A stretch of 14,534 bases of DNA from an uncultured Acetobacteraceae bacterium (GCA_903839965.1 CAIMEK010000900.1:1-14534); one strand, 5' to 3'. Counted from the first letter of the stretch, positions 1 to 8,037 are shown. Notes: a model not told the origin generated them from the letters alone. Made by a program: numbers and translations.

Positions 1-2
1 CG

Positions 3-1358
3 CCCGCCCCGCCGGCCGCGGCATCGCCGCCGCCCGCCGAGCCCGCGCCGAAGCCCGAGCCCCCGCCGCCGATGCCGGCAATCGTCGCGCCCGCCGGCGC
101 CCCGCCGGAGGCGATGATCGAACTGCGCCGGCTCTGCCTCGCCCAGATGGAACCCGCCGCGGTGGCGGCCCTGCCGCCGGACCGGCTGGCCGCCGCGGTC
201 GAGCAGGTCATCGGCGCGCTCGCCACCGAGCGGCGCATCCAGCTCAACGGCCGCGAGCAGCGCGCGCTCGCCGGCGAGCTGGTGCACGACATGGTCGGGC
301 TCGGGCCGCTGGAGATCCTGCTTGCCGACGACAGCATCGCCGACATCATGGTGAACGGGCCGTACAAGGTCTTCATCGAGCGCCGCGGCAAGCTGAAACA
401 ATCCGGCGTGCGCTTCCGCGACACCGAGCACCTGATCAACATCTGCCAGCGCATCGCCGCCGCGGTCGGCCGGCGCATCGACGAGTCCAGCCCGATGGTG
501 GATGCCCGCCTGAAGGACGGCTCGCGCGTCAATATCGTGTTCCCGCCGCTCGGGCTCGACGGGCCCTATCTGTCGATCCGCAAGTTCAGCAAGAAATCGA
601 TCGGCTTCGACCATCTGGTCGGGCTCGGCGCGATGACGCCACAGGTTGCCCGCGTGTTGCAGATCGCCTCGCGCATCCGGCTGAACGTGATCATTTCGGG
701 CGGCACCGGCTCGGGCAAGACCACGCTGATGAATGCCATGGGCCAGCTCATAGACCCGGGCGAACGCGTGATCACGGTGGAAGATGCCGCCGAGCTGCAA
801 CTGCAGCAGCCGCATGTGGTGCGCATGGAGACCCGGCCGTCCAGCCTGGAGGGCAAGGGCGAGGTGACCCAGCGCGACCTGGTGCGCAACGCGCTGCGCA
901 TGCGCCCGGACCGCATCATCGTCGGCGAGGTGCGCGGCGGCGAGGCGTTCGACATGTTGCAGGCCATGAACACCGGCCACGACGGCAGCATGTCGACGGT
1001 GCACGCCAACACCACCCGCGACGCGCTGACGCGCATTGAGAACATGGTGCAGATGGGCAACATGGGCCTGCCCTCGCGCGCCATCCGCACGCAGATCGCC
1101 GGCGCGATCGACCTGATCGTGCAGCTCGCCCGCCAGCGCGACGGCGGCCGCCGCGTCATCCAGGTCAGCGAGGTCTGCGACATGGATGGCGAAGTCATCC
1201 TGCTCAACGACATCTTCCAGTTCGAGATGCTGGGCGAGGATGCGGACGGACGCATCGAGGGCCGCTACAAGGTCAGCAAGGCGCGCCCGGGCTTCCAGGC
1301 CCGGCTCGACTATTTCGGCCTGAACGACGACTGGCAGGAGGCGCTGGAGAGCGCATGA
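3..1358 (+). CDS. cpaF: CpaF/TadA-type secretion ATPase of the Tad (Flp pilus) system, 5' partial
   Basis: Cytoplasmic hexameric ATPase that powers assembly of Flp/Tad pili. The reading frame is open to the left window edge. Its first ~23 codons are almost all Pro/Ala/Glu, so the true start is probably upstream and the ATG at 72 may be internal. Counting from that ATG (428 residues), the C-terminal RecA-like domain shows Walker A GGTGSGKTT (210-218), an Asp box VITVEDAAEL (233-242), Walker B RIIVGEVRG (281-289) and a His box MSTVHANT (307-314). These are the standard motifs of the GspE/VirB11/CpaF superfamily. The N-terminal domain (about 45-180) has the CpaF-typical GLGPLEILL and DIMVNGP segments. 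The stop overlaps the tadB start (ATGA), which implies translational coupling. All catalytic motifs are intact. The exact N-terminus cannot be decided from this window. Confidence 0.95.
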   Translation, partial: PAPPAAASPPPAEPAPKPEPPPPMPAIVAPAGAPPEAMIELRRLCLAQMEPAAVAALPPDRLAAAVEQVIGALATERRIQLNGREQRALAGELVHDMVGLGPLEILLADDSIADIMVNGPYKVFIERRGKLKQSGVRFRDTEHLINICQRIAAAVGRRIDESSPMVDARLKDGSRVNIVFPPLGLDGPYLSIRKFSKKSIGFDHLVGLGAMTPQVARVLQIASRIRLNVIISGGTGSGKTTLMNAMGQLIDPGERVITVEDAAELQLQQPHVVRMETRPSSLEGKGEVTQRDLVRNALRMRPDRIIVGEVRGGEAFDMLQAMNTGHDGSMSTVHANTTRDALTRIENMVQMGNMGLPSRAIRTQIAGAIDLIVQLARQRDGGRRVIQVSEVCDMDGEVILLNDIFQFEMLGEDADGRIEGRYKVSKARPGFQARLDYFGLNDDWQEALESA

Positions 1359-2311
1359 GCCTCAGCGTGCAGGTACTGTTGCTGATCGGTGCAGTGCTGC
1401 TGATGGCGAGCGCCGGCGCCGGGTCGCGACTGTTGCGGCTGCGCAAGCGCGACACGGCGCTGCAGCAACGGGTCGAGGCGGTGGCAGCGCCCTGGCTGCG
1501 CGATCGGCCGGTGCAGGCCAGTATGATCACCCGTCGCCCTGTCAACGAACCGCAGCCCCTGGTACGCCAACTGGGGCGCCTGTTCGGCTACCGGTCCGGT
1601 TTCGACGAAGGATTGCGTTGGTACTACGTGCTGCCGGGGACGCTGGCGGTAGCGTTCGGGATCGCCGAGATGTCCGACGTGCTGCTCGGCTCGCTCGGGA
1701 TGGCGACCGTGCCGGTCACCTGGACGATGCTGAGCCGCTCGCTGTGGAACTGGCGGCGCGACAAGCGGCTGAACAGGCTGCTGATGCAGTTTCCCGACGC
1801 GTTGGCGATGATCGTGCGCTCGGTGCGGGTCGGCATTCCGGTCTCGCAGTCGGTGAGCATCGTGGCGCGCGAGGCGCACGAGCCGACCGCGCGCAACTTC
1901 GGCGATTTGGCTAACGAAGTTGCCATCGGCATGCCGCTGGAGACCGCGCTGCGGCAGATGGCCGATCGGACCGGCCTGACGGAGTACCGCTTCTTTGCCA
2001 CCGCCATCGGCCTGCAGGCGCAGACCGGCGGCGCGCTGAGCGAGACGCTGGAGAACCTGGCCGACGTGATCCGCCGCCGCATCGCGCTGCGGGCCCGCGG
2101 CAGGGCGCTGTCGTCGGAGGCCCGTGCCAGTTGCATGGTGCTGGCGGTGCTGCCGGTGGTGATGGGTTGCCTGATGTATCTGCTTAACCCGGCCTATATA
2201 GGCATGCTGTTCGTTGACGCCAGCGGGCAGAGGGTATTGGGCCTGGCGGTGGTTTCGCTCGCGTTCGGCCTGTTGACGATGCGCACGATCGTCAGGCGGG
2301 TGCTGGCGTGA
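1355..2311 (+). CDS. tadB: TadB, inner-membrane platform protein of the Tad pilus (T2SS F domain)
   Basis: Polytopic inner-membrane protein of 318 residues, the usual size for TadB. With TadC it forms the platform that couples the CpaF motor to pilin extrusion. Hydrophobic segments lie near residues 5-25, 93-130 (two helices), 260-277 and 293-310. The GspF-like (T2SSF) domain spans about 142-270. It begins LLMQFPDALAMIVRSV and contains the conserved pattern of a Gly-Pro-Leu turn, an RTG motif and QTGG (about residues 192-226). The ATG overlaps the cpaF stop by four bases, so no separate ribosome binding site is needed. The gene order cpaF-tadB-tadC-tadD is the classic tad order, which makes the call firm. 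Confidence 0.93.
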   Translation: MSLSVQVLLLIGAVLLMASAGAGSRLLRLRKRDTALQQRVEAVAAPWLRDRPVQASMITRRPVNEPQPLVRQLGRLFGYRSGFDEGLRWYYVLPGTLAVAFGIAEMSDVLLGSLGMATVPVTWTMLSRSLWNWRRDKRLNRLLMQFPDALAMIVRSVRVGIPVSQSVSIVAREAHEPTARNFGDLANEVAIGMPLETALRQMADRTGLTEYRFFATAIGLQAQTGGALSETLENLADVIRRRIALRARGRALSSEARASCMVLAVLPVVMGCLMYLLNPAYIGMLFVDASGQRVLGLAVVSLAFGLLTMRTIVRRVLA

Positions 2312-3237
2312 ACAACAATTCCTTGCTGCTGCTGGCCGGCACGGTGCTCAGCACCGTCATGGTCTGCGGCGCGGCGATGCTGCTCTACCGCCAGTGCTTT
2401 CGCGAGGAAGCGTTCGCCGCGCGGGTGGCGACGGCGCGGGGCGCGGTGGAGCCGGGCCGGCCGGCGGGGGAGAACATTTCCCCGGTGCGCCTGATCGCCA
2501 CCCTGGGGCTAGCCATCGTGCGCAGCGGCCTGCTTTCCGAACGCACGCTCAACGACCTGCGTCAGACGCTCATCGCCAGCGGGTTCCGCGCCGAGAACGC
2601 GCTCGGGCTGTTCATCGGCGGCAAGCTCCTGCTGGCGGCCGCGCTGGCCGCACTGGCGTTCTTCGCGTTGCCCACCAGCATTGCCCCGATGATGCGCAAC
2701 CTGTTGGTCGGCGGCGCGGGGGTGGCCGGGCTGCTGGTTCCCGATTACCTGGCGCGGAACCTCCGCAAGGCCTACTGCAAGAAGCTGGAACGCGGCGTGC
2801 CGGACGCACTCGACCTGATGGTGGTATGCGCCCAGGCCGGACTCAGCATGCAGCCGACGATCGCGCGGGTCGCCGAGGAGATCCGCCCCGCCCATGCCGA
2901 GGTGGCGAAAGAACTCGCCCTGACCGCGAGCGAAATGCAGGTGATGGTCGACAGCCGGACCGCGCTGCTGCGACTCGGCGAGCGCACCGGCCTGGAGAGC
3001 CTGCACCGGCTCACTGCCACGCTGGCGCAGAGCATCCAGTATGGCACGCCGCTGTCGGATGCCATGCGCGCCCTGGCGGCGGAAATGCGCCAGGAGATGC
3101 TGACCGCCTTCGAGGAGCGCGCGGCGCGCCTGCCGGTGTTCCTGACCATGCCGATGGTGCTGTTCATTTTGCCCTGCGTGATGATGGTGGTTGGCGGTCC
3201 GGCGGTGATCCAGCTATTCAGGGTGATGTCGCACTGA
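2308..3237 (+). CDS. tadC: TadC, inner-membrane platform protein of the Tad pilus (T2SS F domain)
   Basis: Second GspF-like membrane protein of the Tad apparatus, 309 residues and the partner of TadB. The start is GTG at 2308, inside a GTGA overlap with the tadB stop. The other features of a paralogous TadC are present. There is an N-terminal helix (about 5-27), central helices (about 103-122 and 130-148), the T2SSF domain (about 161-290) starting GVPDALDLMVVCAQAGLS with a central ERTG motif (225-228), and a C-terminal hydrophobic helix (about 277-297). TadB and TadC are distant homologues arising from an old duplication, so order and the AQAGLS motif are used to separate them. The end of the gene is followed by 43 bp containing a small hairpin before the next gene. 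Confidence 0.93.
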   Translation: MNNNSLLLLAGTVLSTVMVCGAAMLLYRQCFREEAFAARVATARGAVEPGRPAGENISPVRLIATLGLAIVRSGLLSERTLNDLRQTLIASGFRAENALGLFIGGKLLLAAALAALAFFALPTSIAPMMRNLLVGGAGVAGLLVPDYLARNLRKAYCKKLERGVPDALDLMVVCAQAGLSMQPTIARVAEEIRPAHAEVAKELALTASEMQVMVDSRTALLRLGERTGLESLHRLTATLAQSIQYGTPLSDAMRALAAEMRQEMLTAFEERAARLPVFLTMPMVLFILPCVMMVVGGPAVIQLFRVMSH

Positions 3238-3280
3238 ACGCGGCGGGCGGTGCCCGTCCGCCCACATCTGGGACCGCATC

Positions 3281-4486
3281 ATGCGGATCATCGTCGTCCT
3301 CGCCGCCGCCCTGCTCGCCGCCTGCGCGGCGCAGCAGAATGACACCCTGTCAAGCCGCCCGCCCGGGATAGGGGTAGCGCGGACCGCCATGGCGAACGGC
3401 GCGCCGGTGGTGGCGCTGCAGATCTGCTCGGAGCTGACGCAGCGCGTGCCCGGCAACCTGGATGCGGCGGTCTGCGAGGGCGACGCGCTGACCGCGCTCG
3501 GCCGGCGCGACGAGGCCGAGGCAAGCTTCCTCCGTGCGCAACGGATTTCGCCCGAAGCGACCGCCGTGCTGATGGGCCTGGGACGGCTGCGGCTGGGCAC
3601 CGATCCGCTGGTTGCCGAGGCGCTGTTCCAGCGCGTGCTGGACCAGGACCCGAACAACGCCGCGGCCTGGAACGATATCGGCATCGCCCGCGACCTGCAG
3701 GGGCGCCATGCGCAGGCGCAGCAGGCCTATGCGCGGACCATGGCCATCGCCCCGGAGATGCGCGCCGCCGAGGTGAACCTCGCGCTTTCGATGGCGATCT
3801 CGGGGCACGCCGAAGAGGCCGTGCAGCGCCTGCGCCGGATTGCCGCCGATCCTGCGGCCTCGCCGCGGCTGCGCCACGACCTCGCCGCGGCACTGGCGAT
3901 GGCCGACCGGCCGGACGAGGCCGCGCGGCTGTTGCGCGGCGATATGCGGCCGGAAGAGGTGGACCAGGCGATTGCCGGCTACCGTGCGCTGCCGTCCGGC
4001 TCGGCGCCAGCGCCGGCCGTGGTGGTTGTGCCGATGCCGCCGCCCGCCCGGCCGGCCGCGGTGGCTCCGCCGCCGCCCGTCGCAGTTGCCTTGCCGCCAC
4101 CCCCCCCACCGGTCAATGCCGCTGTCGCCGCTCCGCCCGGGACCCCTGTCGCCGTTGCGGCGGCAGCTGCGGGCGCCGGCATCACGCTGCGCACCACCGC
4201 GGACGTCTGGGTGCGGGTGAGCGATCGCCAGGGCAAGCCGCTGCTGAACCGGTTCATGCACGCCGGCGATACCTGGGCTGTGCCGCCGGACAGCCAGCCC
4301 GGCCAGTTGCTGCTGAGCACCGGCAATGCCGGCGCCACCGAAGTGCTGGTCGACGGACAGGCGGTTCCCGCCCTCGGCAAGAGCGGCGCGGTGCGCCACG
4401 ACGTGCCGCTCGACCCCGATGCCTTGCGGGAGGGCAGGACGGTGCCCCCCCACGCCGCCAGGCGGTCGGTGCCGCCCCCGCCATAG
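3281..4486 (+). CDS. tadD: TadD-like TPR lipoprotein with Pro-rich linker and RodZ-type (DUF4115-like) C-terminal domain
   Basis: Probable outer-membrane lipoprotein that acts as a pilotin/assembly factor for the Tad secretin. A lipoprotein signal is visible: MRIIVVLAAALLAAC, with lipobox LAAC ending at Cys15. Residues about 60-240 are helical TPR-like repeats (for example EAEASFLRAQRISPE and NAAAWNDIGIARDLQGRHAQA). Residues about 241-298 are an Ala/Pro/Val-rich linker. Residues about 301-380 form a beta-rich segment (ITLRTTADVWVRVSDRQGKP, then STGNAGATEVLVDG) that I read as the C-terminal DUF4115 domain of the cell-shape protein RodZ. Ordinary TadD proteins end after the TPRs, so this one is longer than usual (401 residues). 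It lies 43 bp after tadC. A small stem (3245-3250 pairing with 3258-3263) sits in the gap, and the Shine-Dalgarno is weak. The TadD role comes from context; the RodZ-domain call is by motif memory. Confidence 0.8.
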   Translation: MRIIVVLAAALLAACAAQQNDTLSSRPPGIGVARTAMANGAPVVALQICSELTQRVPGNLDAAVCEGDALTALGRRDEAEASFLRAQRISPEATAVLMGLGRLRLGTDPLVAEALFQRVLDQDPNNAAAWNDIGIARDLQGRHAQAQQAYARTMAIAPEMRAAEVNLALSMAISGHAEEAVQRLRRIAADPAASPRLRHDLAAALAMADRPDEAARLLRGDMRPEEVDQAIAGYRALPSGSAPAPAVVVVPMPPPARPAAVAPPPPVAVALPPPPPPVNAAVAAPPGTPVAVAAAAAGAGITLRTTADVWVRVSDRQGKPLLNRFMHAGDTWAVPPDSQPGQLLLSTGNAGATEVLVDGQAVPALGKSGAVRHDVPLDPDALREGRTVPPHAARRSVPPPP

Positions 4487-4499
4487 CCGGCGCGGCTAT
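4483..4499 (+). terminator. Weak terminator-like hairpin overlapping the tadD stop codon
   Basis: ATAGCC (4483-4488) pairs perfectly with GGCTAT (4494-4499) around a five-base loop. The stem includes the tadD stop codon. No T-run follows, so intrinsic termination is uncertain. A second 6-bp stem (TGCCGG 4518-4523 with CCGGCA 4532-4537) lies just downstream. Confidence 0.3.
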
Positions 4500-4527
4500 C
4501 CTGGTTCGCCCGCGGGTTGCCGGACGG

Positions 4528-4556
4528 TTGCCCGGCACCGGCCGTCGGAGTACGTT
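4528..4556 (+). promoter_or_regulatory. Possible sigma-70-like promoter for the aminotransferase operon
   Basis: TTGCCC (4528-4533) and TACGTT (4551-4556) are 17 bp apart, about 35 bp before the ATG at 4591. The -35 matches four of six consensus positions and the -10 only three, so this is a weak guess. The intergenic gap 4487-4590 is the only place for a promoter between the pilus genes and this operon. Confidence 0.2.
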
Positions 4557-4590
4557 CCCGTCCTTCGCCAGCCCTGAGAGTTTCCCCCCA

Positions 4591-5793
4591 ATGCAGATCA
4601 TCGCCGAGCGCCTGGACCGGATCAGCCCCAGCCAGACCATCGCCATTGCGACCAAGGCGCGGGCGTTGCGGGCGGCCGGCCGCGACATCATCAGCCTGTC
4701 GGCCGGCGAGCCCGATTTCGACACGCCGCAGTTCGTCAAGGACGCCGCCATCGCCGCGATTCAGGCCGGTGACACCAAGTACACCGACGTGGCCGGCACG
4801 CCGGCGCTGCGCCGGGCGGTGGCCGAGAAGTTCCGCCGCGACCAGGGCATCGATTACGCGCCCGAGGAGATCATCGTCTCCACCGGCGGCAAGCAGGTGA
4901 TTTTCAACGCCATGCTCTGCACCCTGAACGCCGGCGACGAGGCGATCATCCCGACGCCGTGCTGGGTCAGCTACCCCGACATCGTCTCGGTCGCCGAGGG
5001 CAAGCCGGTGTTCGTGCCGTGCGGGCAGAACAACGGCTTCAAGCTGCGCGCCGAGGACCTGGAAGCGGCCATTACGCCGCGCACCAAGTGGTTCATCCTC
5101 AACAACCCGTGCAACCCGACCGGCGCGGCCTATTCCGCCGCCGAGCTGCGGCCGATCTGCGACGTGCTGCTGCGCCATCCCGACGTGTGGGTCTTCACCG
5201 ACGACATCTACGAGAAGCTCGCCTACGACGGCTTCAAGCCGGCCTCCATCGTGACCGTGGAGCCGAAGCTGCGCGACCGCACGATCACCATGAACGGCTG
5301 CTCCAAGGCCTATGCCATGACGGGCTGGCGCATCGGCTTCGCCGGTGGGCCGAAGCAGCTGATCCGCGCGCTCGACAAGCTGCAGAGCCAGTCGACCACG
5401 AACGCCTCCTCGATCAGCCAGGCGGCGGCGGTGGCGGCGCTGAACGGTCCGCAGGGCTTCATCGGCGAAATGGTCGCGGTGTATCGCCAGCGCCGCGACA
5501 TGGTGGTCGAGATGCTGAACCAGGCGCCCGGCATCACCTGCCACAAGCCCGAGGGCGCGTTCTACGTGTTCCCCTCGGTGCACGGCTGCATCGGCAAGAC
5601 CTCCCCCAAGGGGGCCAGGATCACCGACGACGAAAGCTTCGTCATCGCCCTGCTGGACGAGGAAGGGGTGGCGACGGTGCACGGCGCGGCGTTCATGTAT
5701 CCCGGGCATTTCCGCATCAGCTACGCCACCGACACCGAAAGCCTGCGCGACGGCTGCAGCCGCATCCAACGCTTCTGCCGCGGGCTGGTGTAG
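4591..5793 (+). CDS. Class I PLP-dependent aminotransferase (aspartate aminotransferase subgroup Ib type)
   Basis: Cytoplasmic transaminase of 400 residues, the usual length for subgroup Ib aspartate aminotransferases. Several alphaproteobacterial members of this group also accept prephenate. Visible landmarks are SAGEPDFDTP (37-46), NNPCNPTGA (171-179), TDDIYEKL (203-210), the PLP-lysine motif SKAYAMTGWRIG (238-249, Lys239), and a C-terminal FRISYA with the carboxylate-binding Arg (375). The start at 4591 is chosen because homology begins there (MQIIAERLDRISPSQT). An in-frame ATG at 4528 would add 21 low-complexity residues that overlap the putative promoter. The Shine-Dalgarno is poor (GAGAG, 4576-4580). 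The gene is followed after 4 bp by a related aminotransferase, so the two probably form one operon. Substrate specificity cannot be read from sequence; aspartate/2-oxoglutarate is the default guess. Confidence 0.92.
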   Translation: MQIIAERLDRISPSQTIAIATKARALRAAGRDIISLSAGEPDFDTPQFVKDAAIAAIQAGDTKYTDVAGTPALRRAVAEKFRRDQGIDYAPEEIIVSTGGKQVIFNAMLCTLNAGDEAIIPTPCWVSYPDIVSVAEGKPVFVPCGQNNGFKLRAEDLEAAITPRTKWFILNNPCNPTGAAYSAAELRPICDVLLRHPDVWVFTDDIYEKLAYDGFKPASIVTVEPKLRDRTITMNGCSKAYAMTGWRIGFAGGPKQLIRALDKLQSQSTTNASSISQAAAVAALNGPQGFIGEMVAVYRQRRDMVVEMLNQAPGITCHKPEGAFYVFPSVHGCIGKTSPKGARITDDESFVIALLDEEGVATVHGAAFMYPGHFRISYATDTESLRDGCSRIQRFCRGLV

Positions 5794-5797
5794 GGCG

Positions 5798-7015
5798 ATG
5801 GTGGACATCGCCAGGCCGGGCCTGGCCCGGCGCCTCGATCGCGCCAAGACCGCCGCGGTCGCCACCATGGGCATCAAGGTGCGCGCCCTGCGCGATGCCG
5901 GCCACGACGTGGTTTCGCTGGTGCTCGGCGAGCCGGATTTCGCCACCCCCGCCAATGCCATCGAGGCCGCCCACCAGGCGGCGCTCAGGGGCGACACCAA
6001 GTATCCGCCATACGACGGCACCCGCGCGCTGAAGGAAGCGGTGCAGCGGCAGTTCCGCCGCGACCACGGGCTGGAATACGCGCTCGACGAGATCCTCGTC
6101 TCGAACGGCGCCAAGCAGATCCTGTTCAATGCGCTGATGGCGACCGTCAACGAGGGCGACGAGGTCGTCATTCCGGTGCCGTGCTGGTTCGCCTATACGC
6201 TGATGACCAGGCTGGTGGGCGGCGAGCCGGTGCTGGTGTCGTGCCCGCAGAACAACGGCTTCCGGCTGCGCCCCGAGGACCTCGAGGCGGCGATTACGCC
6301 GCGCACCAAGTGGCTGATGCTGAACTACCCGAACAACCCGACCGGCGCGGTGGCGAGCCGCGCCGAACTCGCCGCGCTGGCCGAGGTGCTGCTGCGGCAT
6401 CCGCATGTGTGGATCCTGTCCGACGACATGTACGAGCACCTGTATTATTCCGAGGAGCGCTACGCGACGCTGGCGGAGGTGGAGCCGCGGCTGCGTGACC
6501 GCACGCTGACGGTCAGCGGGGTGTCGAAGACCTATGCCATGACGGGCTGGCGCATCGGTTTCGCCGGCGGGCCGAAGGACCTGATCCGCGGCATGGGCGC
6601 GGTGCAGGGCCACGCCACCGCGGGCGTTTCCACCGTCGGCCAGGCCGCCGCGGTGGCGGCGATGGACGGGCCGCAGGAAGGCGTTGCCGAACGCACCGCG
6701 ATCTACCGCCGCCGGCGCGATTACGTGGTGGACGCGCTGAATGCCTGCCCGGGCATTTCGTGCCACCGGCCGGAAGGCGCGTTCTACGTGTTCCCCGACA
6801 TCGCCGGCTGCATCGGCAAGACCACCGCCGGCGGACGCCTGCTGAACACCGACGAGGATTTCGCCAATGCGCTGCTCGAGGAGCAGCACGTCGCGCTGAC
6901 CCACGGCGCCGCTTTCGGCATGAGCCCCTATCTGCGCCTCAGCTACGCCACCGACGAAGCCTCGCTGGCCAAAGGCATGGAGCGCATCGCCGCGTTTACG
7001 CACGCGCTGCGGTGA
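5798..7015 (+). CDS. Second class I aminotransferase, paralogue of the preceding gene
   Basis: PLP-dependent transaminase of 405 residues, closely similar to its upstream neighbour. Both share the segments AITPRTKW, GWRIGFAGGPK, EGAFYVFP and GCIGKT, so they look like a tandem duplication that has diverged. The catalytic set is present: LGEPDFATP (43-51), NYPNNPTGAV (175-184), SDDMYEHL (208-215), SKTYAMTGWRIG with PLP-Lys244 (243-254), and LRLSYA with the substrate Arg380. Differences lie in the N-terminal arm, in the active-site strand (NYPNNPTG instead of NNPCNPTG) and around residues 265-280. These suggest a different side-chain specificity. Only 4 bp separate it from the upstream stop, with a short AGGG close to the ATG, so coupled translation is likely. 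It may act on aromatic, branched or unusual amino acids; nothing in the sequence settles this. Confidence 0.9.
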   Translation: MVDIARPGLARRLDRAKTAAVATMGIKVRALRDAGHDVVSLVLGEPDFATPANAIEAAHQAALRGDTKYPPYDGTRALKEAVQRQFRRDHGLEYALDEILVSNGAKQILFNALMATVNEGDEVVIPVPCWFAYTLMTRLVGGEPVLVSCPQNNGFRLRPEDLEAAITPRTKWLMLNYPNNPTGAVASRAELAALAEVLLRHPHVWILSDDMYEHLYYSEERYATLAEVEPRLRDRTLTVSGVSKTYAMTGWRIGFAGGPKDLIRGMGAVQGHATAGVSTVGQAAAVAAMDGPQEGVAERTAIYRRRRDYVVDALNACPGISCHRPEGAFYVFPDIAGCIGKTTAGGRLLNTDEDFANALLEEQHVALTHGAAFGMSPYLRLSYATDEASLAKGMERIAAFTHALR

Positions 7016-7033
7016 GCGGGGGCGGTGAGCGGG
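7009..7033 (+). repeat. 13-bp tandem duplication at the aminotransferase/GNAT gene junction
   Basis: GCGGTGAGCGGG occurs perfectly at 7009-7020 and again at 7022-7033, a period of 13 bp. The first copy holds the TGA stop of the aminotransferase; the second holds the GTG start of the GNAT gene. With one copy removed, stop and start would form a 4-base GTGA overlap, as seen at tadB/tadC. Confidence 0.85.
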
Positions 7034-8026
7034 CCCGCCTTTTCCCTTCGCCCCGGCCGCGACCCGGATGCCGCGGGGTTCATCGACCTGATCGGCGGCT
7101 GCTGGGCGGAATACCCGGGCTGCGTCATGGACCTCGACGGCGAGGTGCCGGAACTCCGGGCGCTGGCCAGCTACTACGCCGGCCAGGGCGGCGCGGTGTG
7201 GGCGGCCGAGGCCGACGGCGGGCTGGCCGGCATGGTCGGCTCCCGGCCGCTGGGCGGGGACGCCTGGGAAATCTGCAAGATGTACGTCGCCGGCTCGCAG
7301 CGCGGCACCGGCCTCGCCCAGGCGTTGCTGCAAGCCGCCGAGGGCCATGCGCGCAGCCACGGCGCCGCGACGATGAAGCTGTGGAGCGATACCCGCTTCA
7401 CCCGCGCGCACCGCTTCTACGAAAAGCATTCGTATGTGCGCAGCGGCCCGATCCGCGTGCTCGGCGACAAGTCCAACTCCATCGAGTTCGCCTACGCCAA
7501 GCCGCTTGCCGGCATCGCCGTGCAACTGCTGGACGCCGCCGCGGCCGGTTCGGCGGAGGGGCGGCTGGCCGCGGTGCTGAAGGACTGCGTCGATGGCGGC
7601 GCCTCGGTTTCCTTCCTGCCGCCGCTTGACCTCGCCGCGGCGCGGGCGTTCTGGCGGCGTGCCGCGACGGCGGTGGCCGCCGGCAAACGGATGCTGTTCG
7701 CCGCCTGGGCCGAGGGCGAGATCGTCGGCACGGTGCAACTCGACCTCGACACCCCGCCCAACCAGCCGCATCGCGCCGACCTGGCGAAAATGCTGGTGAT
7801 GCGGCATGCCCGCCGACGCGGCATCGCGCGGCAACTGATGGTGGCCGCCGAGGCTGCCGCGCGCGCGGCGGGCCGCACCCTGCTGGTGCTCGACACCTGG
7901 GAAGGCGGCGAGGCCGAGCCGCTCTATCGCTCACTGGGTTGGATCGAGGTCGGCCGCATTCCCGACTACGCGCTGCTGGCCGACGGCAAGCTCGGCGCCA
8001 CCGTGGTGTTCTACCGCCAACTCTAA
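7025..8026 (+). CDS. Tandem-GNAT-domain N-acetyltransferase
   Basis: Cytoplasmic acetyl-CoA-dependent transferase of 333 residues with two GNAT folds in a row. The N-terminal domain spans about 6-160 and carries the acetyl-CoA pyrophosphate-binding segment KMYVAGSQRGTGLAQALL (85-102), followed by the typical FYEKHSYVRSG end. The C-terminal domain spans about 165-333, with KMLVMRHARRRGIARQLM (255-272) and LYRSLGWIEVGRIP. A single GNAT is about 150-170 residues, so this is a fused or internally duplicated pair. The N-terminal half keeps RGTG and the C-terminal half RRGIA, so both may bind acetyl-CoA. The start is GTG at 7025, preceded by a G-rich stretch; it is 9 bp after the upstream stop. Co-transcription with two aminotransferases suggests modification of an amino acid or amine, but the substrate is unknown. 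Confidence 0.85.
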   Translation: MSGPAFSLRPGRDPDAAGFIDLIGGCWAEYPGCVMDLDGEVPELRALASYYAGQGGAVWAAEADGGLAGMVGSRPLGGDAWEICKMYVAGSQRGTGLAQALLQAAEGHARSHGAATMKLWSDTRFTRAHRFYEKHSYVRSGPIRVLGDKSNSIEFAYAKPLAGIAVQLLDAAAAGSAEGRLAAVLKDCVDGGASVSFLPPLDLAAARAFWRRAATAVAAGKRMLFAAWAEGEIVGTVQLDLDTPPNQPHRADLAKMLVMRHARRRGIARQLMVAAEAAARAAGRTLLVLDTWEGGEAEPLYRSLGWIEVGRIPDYALLADGKLGATVVFYRQL

Positions 8027-8037
8027 AGCAACGGGGT

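Noticed and set aside
3979..6171. 730-codon open frame on the minus strand across the tadD-like 3' end and the first aminotransferase
   Set aside because: It is antisense to firmly identified genes, and its composition (Ala/Arg/Gly-rich, no family motif) is the usual shadow of high-GC codon bias.
5717..7834. 705-codon open frame on the minus strand across the aminotransferase/GNAT genes
   Set aside because: Antisense shadow of two conserved genes, with His/Arg/Gly-rich protein of no recognisable domain.
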